Source: an uncultured Chitinophagaceae bacterium (GTDB taxonomy: Bacteria > Bacteroidota > Bacteroidia > Chitinophagales > Chitinophagaceae). Taken from it: a stretch of DNA of 52,823 bases. Numbering within the stretch: the stretch's first letter is position 1; every line of letters starts with the position of its first letter. This document shows positions 42,803 through 51,500 of this stretch, one piece after another. The notes beneath the pieces are model-generated. The model ran no database searches. It worked only from the letters and a program-made list of their open reading frames with translations, and was not told the DNA's origin. The stretch is from positions 1 to 52,823 of the forward strand of contig CALESY010000106.1 in the NCBI GenBank assembly GCA_937919945.1, written 5' to 3'. The position numbers were made by a program, and so were the translations under genes.

Positions 42803-42878
42803 GATGGCAACAAGTTAGTGATTTTTCAGGGGGTAACTTAAAAAAACGCGTATGTCTGTGATGTATTTATCCTGTACA

Positions 42879-43274
42879 TTAATAGGAATTATGAAGTCTG
42901 AATATTACAGGTACTACATAATATGATCTTACAGGCTTACCTTTTACAATAGCAGGCTGCCATGGTGGCATTAATTTTGCAATACGTATTGCTTCTTCTT
43001 CAGTACCAGCGCCTATTCTTTTACCAACAACTACTGCACTGTCTATACTACCAGTTTCAGTAATTGTAAGACGCACAGAAAGCCTACCTTCTATATCATT
43101 CTTTTTTGCTGTTTCTGGATACTGTAGATTTTTAGCAATGAAGCTATCAACATTATAAGTAGCATAAGGCATCCGCTCAACATACGTATACACCTGTTGT
43201 GCACTGGCATTGCTCATCTGCATGAACAAAAATAAAATTGAGACTATCTTAATACGGGATTGTTCCATTACCAT
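42879..43274 (-). CDS. Small TonB C-terminal-domain protein
   Basis: A 131-residue secreted protein. A signal peptide (up to ANASAQQ-like residues 22-26) is followed by a TonB C-terminal fold: NLQYPETAKKNDIEGRLSVRLTITETGSIDSAVVVGKRIGAGTEEEAIR and WQPAIVKGKPVRSYYVVPVIF. It lacks the transmembrane anchor and proline-rich spacer of a full TonB. Two starts are possible: ATG at 43274 (7-base overlap with paaC) or ATG at 43268, which forms TAATG with the paaC stop. Both imply translational coupling with paaC. Its role in the operon is unknown; similar domains in Bacteroidota are often periplasmic or outer-membrane associated. Confidence 0.85.
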   Translation of the reverse strand: MVMEQSRIKIVSILFLFMQMSNASAQQVYTYVERMPYATYNVDSFIAKNLQYPETAKKNDIEGRLSVRLTITETGSIDSAVVVGKRIGAGTEEEAIRIAKLMPPWQPAIVKGKPVRSYYVVPVIFRLHNSY

Positions 43275-44083
43275 TCCATATCTGGATAGGCCCGTTGCAT
43301 AAACTGCATTTCTGCAAGTATGTAGCCGAGGTGTTCGCTATGGCGGCATTCTTTACCACCGCTATGCATCCAAGTATTAGCCGGCAGTATCAGTGTTGCT
43401 TCTTCCAGTACCATATTCACACGCTCTTGCCATAGTGTTTTGATGGCTGCTATATCTACCCCTATACCATCTGCAAGGGCAGCTTTATCAACAGCCGTCA
43501 TTTCAAACATTTCGCCTGTATATGCCCAATAGCTATCCAAAGCTTCCTGTACACGTGTTTTGCTTTCTTCTGTACCATCACCTAAACGTATCATCCACTC
43601 GCTGCTCCAGCGAAGGTGGTAGGTTACTTCTTTCAGCGACTTTTCAGCGACAGCAGCCAATACTGTGTCTTTACTTTTTTGTAAGGCTGCATAAAAATAA
43701 AAACTGAATGCATCGTACAGAAAAGAGCGAGCTACCGTATATCCCCAATCTTTATTGGGCTGCTCAGTCAGCAACACATTCCGAAAGTCCCAGCCGTCGC
43801 GCAGATAGGCAAGGTCGTCTTCGTCCAATGCTTCGCCTTTGTTTATTTTATTTTGCAGGGCTGTAGATGTAAAGAGCGTTTTTTTATTATCTGAAGATAA
43901 GGCATTAAACATATCTGCAGCGTGTTGGTATAGTGAGCGTGCTTGCCCAAGATGGTCGAGTGCGGTATTGGTAAGCGCTATGTCTTGCTCTAATATTGGG
44001 CCGTGTCCGCACCATTCGCTGATGCGATGACCAAGTATGAGTGCGTTATCTGCTATCTGTAGTGTATATAGTAGTTGATTCAT
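43268..44083 (-). CDS. paaC: Phenylacetyl-CoA epoxidase structural subunit PaaC
   Basis: PaaC (271 residues) is the ferritin-like partner that stabilises PaaA in the ring-1,2-epoxidase of the phenylacetate pathway. Family features are LGHRISEWCGHGPILEQDIALTNTALDHLGQARSLYQHAA near the N-terminus, AFSFYFYAALQKSKD and WSSEWMIRLGDGTEESK. The upstream ATG at 44101 is in frame, but MNQLLYTLQIADNALILG at 44083 matches PaaC N-termini. It is followed by the TonB-domain gene with overlapping stop and start codons. It comes 45 bases after paaB. Confidence 0.94.
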   Translation of the reverse strand: MNQLLYTLQIADNALILGHRISEWCGHGPILEQDIALTNTALDHLGQARSLYQHAADMFNALSSDNKKTLFTSTALQNKINKGEALDEDDLAYLRDGWDFRNVLLTEQPNKDWGYTVARSFLYDAFSFYFYAALQKSKDTVLAAVAEKSLKEVTYHLRWSSEWMIRLGDGTEESKTRVQEALDSYWAYTGEMFEMTAVDKAALADGIGVDIAAIKTLWQERVNMVLEEATLILPANTWMHSGGKECRHSEHLGYILAEMQFMQRAYPDMEW

Positions 44084-44128
44084 TTGTTTGGAATTTGGCA
44101 TTTGAATATTGTTTCTTTATCCAAACAA

Positions 44129-44494
44129 CTACATATGCTTTAACTCATCAGGCAAATCATAAAACGTAGGGTGGCGGTACACTTTATCGTTTGCAGGTTC
44201 GTACATAGATGCCGCTTCAAAGGGGTCGGACGCATGGATATATTTACTTTCCACCACCCATATACTTACACCTTCCATACGGCGTGTATATACATCGCGT
44301 GCATTTTCTATAGCCATTTGTGCATCGGCTGCATGCAGACTGCCGGCATGTTTATGGTCAAGACCAGCTTTGCTACGTATGAATACCTCCCACAGCGGCC
44401 ACTCACCAGCAGTATTGTGCATACCGCTTGTACCAGATGCCTGTTCTTTATCGCCGTAGTCTCCGTAGAGGTTTTTATTTATCAATTGATTCAT
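44129..44494 (-). CDS. paaB: Phenylacetyl-CoA epoxidase subunit PaaB
   Basis: PaaB (121 residues) bridges PaaA-PaaC heterodimers in the epoxidase. Recognisable segments are EWPLWEVFIRSKAGLDHKHAGSLHAADAQMAIENARDVYTRR and VWVVESKYI-like sequence, with YRHPTFYDLPDELKHM at the C-terminus. The short N-terminal extension before the family core (MNQLINKNLYGDYG) is Asn/Gly-rich. The gap after paaA is 23 bases. paaA and paaC flank it in standard order. Confidence 0.95.
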   Translation of the reverse strand: MNQLINKNLYGDYGDKEQASGTSGMHNTAGEWPLWEVFIRSKAGLDHKHAGSLHAADAQMAIENARDVYTRRMEGVSIWVVESKYIHASDPFEAASMYEPANDKVYRHPTFYDLPDELKHM

Positions 44495-44517
44495 TGCTAT
44501 TGTATTATTGCTGTGTA

Positions 44518-45474
44518 TTATGCAGCTTTTACCGCTTTATTTTCTTGACGTGCTTTGCGTTTTTGGGCATGTGCCATAGCAGCATCGCGTACCCACGCAC
44601 CATCTTCCCAAGCTTTTTTACGTGCTTCAAGACGTTCTTTATTGCACGGACCGTTCCCTTTTACAACATTCCAGAATTCATCCCAGTTAATTGGGCCGAA
44701 GTCATAATGTCCGCGTTCTTCGTTCCATTTAAGGTCGGGATCGGGAACGGTAAGCCCTATTAGTTTTGCCTGCTCAACTGTTACGTCTATAAATTTCTGT
44801 CTCAGTTCGTCGTTTGTAAAACGCTTAATTCTCCAACGCATGCTTTGTGCAGTATGCGGGCTGTCAGCATCGCTCGGGCCGAACATCATAATAGATGGCC
44901 ACCACCAACGGTTAAGCGCATCTTGTGCCATTTTCTTTTGCACTTCTGTACCATTAGCCAGCACCATCATTATTTCAAAACCCTGACGTTGGTGGAAACT
45001 CTCTTCCTTACAAACCCTTACCATAGCACGTGCATACGGGCCATATGATGTACGGCATAATGGAACCTGATTCATAATTGCAGCTCCATCTACCAGCCAA
45101 CCTATTGCACCCATATCGGCCCATGTAAGCGTAGGATAGTTGAATATAGACGAGTATTTTGCTTTACCTGTATGCAGTTGGTCGTACATCTCATCGCGTG
45201 TGATGCCCAGCGTTTCAGCAGCACTGTACAGATACAGGCCATGCCCGCCTTCATCCTGCACTTTTGCCAACAGTACGGCTTTGCGACGCAGGCTTGGGGC
45301 ACGGGTTATCCAGTTGCCTTCCGGCAGCATACCAACTATCTCGCTATGTGCATGTTGTGATATCTGTCGGATGAGTGTTTTGCGATAGTCATCAGGCATC
45401 CAGTCGCGCGGCTCTATCATCACTTCACTATCTATCTTGGCATCAAAATGCTCCTGAAAAGAATGCACAGTCAT
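44518..45474 (-). CDS. paaA: Phenylacetyl-CoA 1,2-epoxidase catalytic subunit PaaA
   Basis: PaaA (318 residues) is the di-iron catalytic subunit that epoxidises the phenylacetyl-CoA ring. The ferritin-like helices carry carboxylate/His pairs, for example QDEGGHGLYLYSAAETLG with its Glu and His, and CKEESFHQRQGFEIMM, another Glu-xx-His pair. MIEPRDWMPDDYRKTLIRQISQHAHSEIVGMLPEGNW is the conserved N-terminus. The ATG at 45474 sits about 21 bases after a TATCTTTG -7 element. It is the first gene of paaA-B-C-tonB-like-membrane protein-paaD. The reductase PaaE, ligase PaaK and later enzymes are not in this window. Confidence 0.97.
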   Translation of the reverse strand: MTVHSFQEHFDAKIDSEVMIEPRDWMPDDYRKTLIRQISQHAHSEIVGMLPEGNWITRAPSLRRKAVLLAKVQDEGGHGLYLYSAAETLGITRDEMYDQLHTGKAKYSSIFNYPTLTWADMGAIGWLVDGAAIMNQVPLCRTSYGPYARAMVRVCKEESFHQRQGFEIMMVLANGTEVQKKMAQDALNRWWWPSIMMFGPSDADSPHTAQSMRWRIKRFTNDELRQKFIDVTVEQAKLIGLTVPDPDLKWNEERGHYDFGPINWDEFWNVVKGNGPCNKERLEARKKAWEDGAWVRDAAMAHAQKRKARQENKAVKAA

Positions 45475-45495
45475 TTATTACAAAATTTAAGATTA

Positions 45496-45503
45496 CAAAG
45501 ATA
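45496..45503 (-). promoter_or_regulatory. -7 element of the paa operon
   Basis: On the minus strand TATCTTTG, an exact TAnnTTTG match, 21 bases before the paaA ATG. The -33 position does not hold TTTG, which suggests that an activator may be needed. A palindrome lies at 45526-45541, overlapping the -33 region. Confidence 0.55.
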
Positions 45504-45525
45504 ACAAATAGGGGGTAAAGAAGTT

Positions 45526-45541
45526 TATGACTTATGTCATA
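45526..45541. promoter_or_regulatory. Candidate operator of the paa operon
   Basis: A perfect dyad TATGAC-TTAT-GTCATA upstream of the paaA -7 element. Half-sites TGAC/GTCA with a 4-base spacer are the general layout of CRP/FNR-family sites, but no regulator is encoded nearby. Its position at the -33 region fits either an activator or a repressor. Close to the sprA stop (45545), it could also be part of that gene's 3' UTR. Confidence 0.4.
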
Positions 45542-45544
45542 GTA

Positions 45545-48500
45545 TTACTGTGCAAATATGAAGCGGAGCGTAACGCCGGCACGGGTAGTAGTGATGGGGA
45601 AGGATGTAGAGATGTAAGGTATGCTCTGCCTGCGGTCGTAATAAAAACGCAAGGTCAGTTTATCACTTACTATATAGTCAATAGTTGGTGATATAGATAT
45701 GACCCTTTGCCCGCGTGTGATGATAGTCTGATTTTGTGCCAGATAGTTGTTAGTACTTTTATCATCTCTAAGGCCTATATCTACTTTTACGTTCAAATCA
45801 TTTTTCAGTTTGCGGACACCAAATACCTCAAATGGCAATACTAAACCCCTAACCCGATAACCGGCACCAATTACGTATTCTGTACTATTTGTTTCACTAA
45901 CCTGATAATCTATCATGCTAAGGCTTACAGTACGTGTTTTACGGTAATTAAAGCTAACAGACATACCATTGCGGAATGCACCATCCATACCAAATAACGG
46001 ATTCAATGATTCGCTGATGGTGATGTTTGGCACTTGATAGAATGGGACAAAATTGCCGGAGTTAGAGTCTATAAACGAAGGAAACCCTGCACTGAAGATA
46101 TCCTGATAGAATAAGGCAGATACAAAACTATTCATTGATAAAGTACCAGTATAGCCATGGTTCAGTACCAGATTGTTCATTGCATTATTAATAAAGGGTA
46201 TTTTGGTAAGTCCGGTGTAGGCTATTCGCCAGTTGGGCATCGGCATGTAATTACGGAACGGGTTGCTACGTATGCTGTTATTGCTTTGATGATCTACCAA
46301 GCCTACTTTATTGACATTTCTGCCTGTATATGCTGCAATGAAAGAAGGCACCAGCACATCTTGTGAATATGCAGTGTATCCTTTTTTATAGTTAGGATCG
46401 TTAGGGTCTGCAACGCCATTACTGTATGGGTTTTGTCTGCTTAACCTGTCTGATACAACTTGTCTGTTATTAGCAAACTCCCTGAACGGCCCATTGTCTA
46501 CATTCGACTCCCGGAACATCGTACTCAGCCCAATAAATGATGATGAAAACGAACCTGTTTCATATATGTTATTATGTGTAAACCTGCCACTGCCACTTAG
46601 AGTGGTGTCTTTAAATAATTCGCTCAGTGATTTGCTGAATGTACGGGTTACCGTGAGGTCTATCCTAAAGTCTTTAATCGGTTCAACAGTAGTAAGGATA
46701 TTCAATGTTTGAGAATACTGTTGTTGGAATTGCGAATTAAATAGAGAATCCCTACTAAGGCGGTTGGCATTAGCTTGTGCTTCCAGCCATGTTCTGTCCG
46801 GTTGCATACCATATATAAATCCTAAACCTGGTGCCCCGCTTGATGTATTCATACCAAAGAAACGAGTACTATCCATATAGCCCGGCAAAGTAGACCCTGC
46901 ATTTTCTGTAATACTGACTGTACTCCGTTTTACCATTGTAAGCAATCTGCCTGTAAACCGCTCCATATCTGTTACCTCTGGTACGGTATTTTTACGTTTT
47001 TGTCTAGCGAGCTTTTTTTCTTGTTTTTTCTTGGCTTTTTCAGCTTTTAGCTTGGCTAGTGCTTCAGCTTTGTGTGCTTTACGAGCAGAGTCGAGTTGGG
47101 CATTGGTCATATTACTAGCTTTTTCTGCTATAGTATTGCCCTTCAGGTTGCTTGTAGTATCCTTATTAGTTTTTGGTTTTTTAGCAAACTTGTCTTGCTT
47201 TTCTTTGCCACGCAGGTCTTTAACGTTATTATTTTTTTCTTCTTTTTTACCACCATTCATTTTGGGTTGGTTTACCGCGCGCAACCACTTGTTTTTGTTA
47301 TATAGTTGAGTAAACTGCAATTCGAGGTTGGCTTGTCTGTTGTTAGTATTTCCGAGAGTATTACCCAATGAACGCGCTAATTGCGATGCAGCAGTCCATG
47401 AGTAAGTTGCCCCGTATTGCAGGCGTAAATTTGTCCAATCCAGTGCTGGTATTTTTTGTAATGGCAGGTTGTAGCTAGCTTGAAAATCTTGTGTGTAGTT
47501 TGTATTTCTGCCAAACGATAATACTTCATTCCACAAACTGTCCCGTTTAGCATCATTGTCTATCCTGCCATAGGGCTCGTCAACACGCGAGTTGTTGATG
47601 CCTCTGTAGCTGAATGATAACGAGCGTGTAAGCTCCCAACGCAATTCGTACTCTCGTCTCCAAGTGAAGTTTTTGAAGTATGTAGGTTGTACATTCACAG
47701 GACCGTCTGATACGTTTCTTATCAACGTTTCATTCATGGTCTTATTCAGGTCTGTACGGAAAGTGAAGTTGGATGGTAGCAGATTAACATTGAAATCTTT
47801 AACTAAGGAGAGCCACTTTGACTTTGACTTGATGGCACGTTTGAAAGGCTCGATAGATTTACTTTTAATATTGTAGGTGTACCCTAATCCTATCTTATGG
47901 TTCAATAGTTCATCAGATTCAATAATCGGGTTACGTTTGAACTGGCGGTTGTATGCGTAGCTAACGTCAAAGTTTTTAATACTCCAAGGCATGACAGTAG
48001 CTGATTGCTTTTCAGGATTACCCAAGACACGTACGTTGGAGAAATTGACACTGGTAATAGAAGTATAGTCTTGTGCAACTTTGCGCATTGAGTCTCTATG
48101 CGCATCGTCGCGCGCGCTATTGAGTTTGTCTTTGTACTTAACGTCAAAGTCATAGGGATCAAACTGCGGATTGCTGACATTTTCTGAATAACCTACAAAC
48201 ACCGGTAGTTGCACACCCCACTTACGTGGCATCAGTTTGCCCATATTGAGGTTAGTAGATGCATTATATTGGTAGAAGTTATCTCTAAAACGTTGGTTGA
48301 GCTTCTGGTCTATGTTTCCATACCCGTTTGTATGCATACTACCCCCTAAGTTTACTGAGCCCAAATCTGCTAATTGTATTGCCACTTTGCCTGATGCAGC
48401 ATAGCCGGGTGTTTCGTTCAGCCCCGTAAGACGTAGTTCATTAAACCACACTTCCCCGCATTTCGGCAAGCCGTCATCGCCAGGTGTCTGGTTAGTTTTC

Positions 48501-51500
48501 TTAGGGTTAGTAATACCCAACAATATTGTCTTCGCATCGCCGATATTGGGGTTACCAACTATTGTTATGAAGTTGCCTTTACTATTGGTAGTAGTATATG
48601 GTATAAATGCAGGAATACCTTTGTTATTCCTTTCTGTTTTTGCTTTTACCAGTTCATCCAATACAAGATCCAACCTGTTTGCTTCGGGCCATACAATATT
48701 TGCATCTGTATTGCTAGGCGGTGTAATAGCTAACGGTAATTGATACTCGTAATAGTTGTTTGTAAAGTCGCTACCGATACGTATTACAGCCCGCACATCG
48801 CCATCGCGTAATGGTTGTTGCCCAACACGCGACTCAGCATGTATAAACATACGCAAGCCTTTGAACTGTCGCATATCCACACCTACTTCTTTAAATACCG
48901 CCCTTGTATCTCCATCTTTAAGGTTGCATACTTGCAATGCCAACGATTGTTCGTTCAATTGTATGCTTTGCCCTGTACCAACATTAGCCTGCTGACGATT
49001 TACACCAGGTGGTATAACATAAGGTACTGGCTGACGGTCGCTGTTTTCTTCGTAGCTCACAGATGTAACTGCAAAGTCAACAGTATTCAGGTCATCTTCA
49101 GGTATATTTTCTCCGGGATTTTGCAACGAGAACATATACCTGCGCCAGTTGTTGCGACCAAACTCGAATCTTGCGAAACGCATGATGACACTATCCTGGA
49201 ATCCATTAAGGAACATACGTATGAACCTAATAGAGCGGAAATCTGCTATGTTACCTATCTTATTTGTATATGCTGTAATGGGTATTTTGAATTGATACCA
49301 TGTTTCTTTGCTCATGCTGCCATTGGGTAGCTTAACCTGACTTTCCTGTTTGTTTACAAGATAGCCTGTACCAACTACCATGTTGGGCTTGAAATCAATT
49401 CTGTATTGATAATAGTCTTCGCTTGAATTGAGTGTATTGTCTCGGTTAATATCTTCTGATTCGGGTATATTGGTGCCTGCATTTGAGAAAGAAGAATTAT
49501 CGTTTGCAGGGGAGTTGCCATGCGGGTTGTTGAAATTTTTGTAACGTGTCAGCACACCAGCCTGTGCATTGTCTAATTCTGTACCACGGAAGTATTTATA
49601 ATCATCGCCAGAGGGGTCGTTCTGCACCGTATTGATAAATGCAGGATTGGCGGTAACGGTATTTGCAACCGCCTGCAAGTACTGTGCAAAGAATTGTTTT
49701 TCTTCTTCATTGTCCAGCCCGTCATAACCTACGTCTTGCACAGCGCGAGCTTCCAGATTATTATCGAAAGCACGTGTTACCTGCTGTGTAAGTTGCGGTG
49801 AGTAGCCCCAAACCGAACGATTGAGTTGAGAAACATTTTTAGGATAACTGATGCCATTCTCAAAAAAACGGCGACTGTCTTTTAGTACATCTTCAGAAAC
49901 ATTACCGAGGTTGATATACAACGACCCACCCTCTGATGAAGGGTTATTAATAAAAGGGTCCATCACCCAAAATTCAATAAATTCAACATTGGCCTGTTCG
50001 AAGTCGCTATTATCTATTGGGCGCATAATACCGCCCCATTTTTCTTTAGGATTTTTAAGCTTACCATCTGCATCAAGCATACCTGCATCAAAATTATACG
50101 GGCCTCTTTCGCGTGGGTAAAAACCAAGGTCTAACGTGCTCAATGCACCTTGCAATATCTGGTTACTTCTTTGCGGAAAAACATCTGTTTGCTGTACTAA
50201 ACGAATGTAGTGCTGCATCGGGTCTTTCTTCACATAATCCGGTACGCCTGTACTTGGTTCTACCAAAGTTGGTTCTATGAAATACCAAGCCAGCTTTGCC
50301 CTGTTTCTGCCATAGGTAAGTTTATCATTATCTTCTGCCTCCGGAAATAGCACTTTGCCATTAGCATCCAAAGCACCAACCGGCGCACTGGCAAGTGTCC
50401 ATGCATTGGCAGGGAATTTTAAATCGTAAGAACCTCTTGTACCTTCAAAATCGTCAATGTACACGCTGCCTTCTGCATCCAGCACATTTATTTGCTTTGA
50501 GTGCCCTGGAAAGAGGCCAGCTACTTCACCTGTAAGCGTTATCAAAGAGGGGGCAGTTGTAGAGTACAATGGTAGTTTATCTAACATACGTGTTAGCCCG
50601 GGTGCTTCTCCCTGATAGTTGGCATCCAAGCCCAAAACAGTATTCTTAATAGGGTCTTCTCCAACGATGGTTTTCTGGGTGAACGGGCGCTCTGTTAGGC
50701 GCATGTAAGTACCACCAATTGTCAGTTTATTATTTACAAAATAATCAAGCCTTGCACCCATAAAGTTTTGCTGTTGAAAACCAAAGGTTGCATTGTCTTC
50801 ATATTGTACATTGATGGGTATGCCGGAGTTTAAGATACCGGTATTCAGTATTTTAAGCTTACCCAAACCGTAGTCTATCTGATAGTCGACATTCTCGGTA
50901 AGCCTTTGTCCGCCTGCCGTTACAGCTACAGAACCTTGCGGAATATTGAACCCTCCTAAAAATATCTCTGATGATGAAGCAGACTTGTAAGAACCTTTTA
51001 TTACATACCTGTTGTTTTGCTGAAACTGGCGGGCGATGGTTTTAGTAGAGTCGTATAATATGCGGTATAAGTATTTTCGCTCTAATTGCTGTGAATTACC
51101 AATAGCAGGCTTAAGGTCGTCGCCAAATGGCTCCAGCACCGGAAATATAATTTTGCCTTGTTGTGTGTTGATTGTAATACCTTCTACAAAATCGAATATA
51201 CCATCAGGCACAGGGTCGTTTTGAATATTCAGCTTATCTAAGTTCAGTAAGGTAATGATAGGTTCTCCTGCACGCACACCTTCTGGTATATAACGTTTTT
51301 CACCACCACCAGGATCTTGATACAATATGTTCAACCTGAATTCTTCTTTTGAAACACCCAAACCACCTAAGGCATAAACGTTCTTCATCATCAATTGCCA
51401 AATAGGCAGAGTAGGTGTATTAGAAGTACCTTTCAGTAGTTTCATGAACATAACACGCTGGTCTGCTACAGTGCTATTTTGGCTATTAGGTAGTGGTGGC

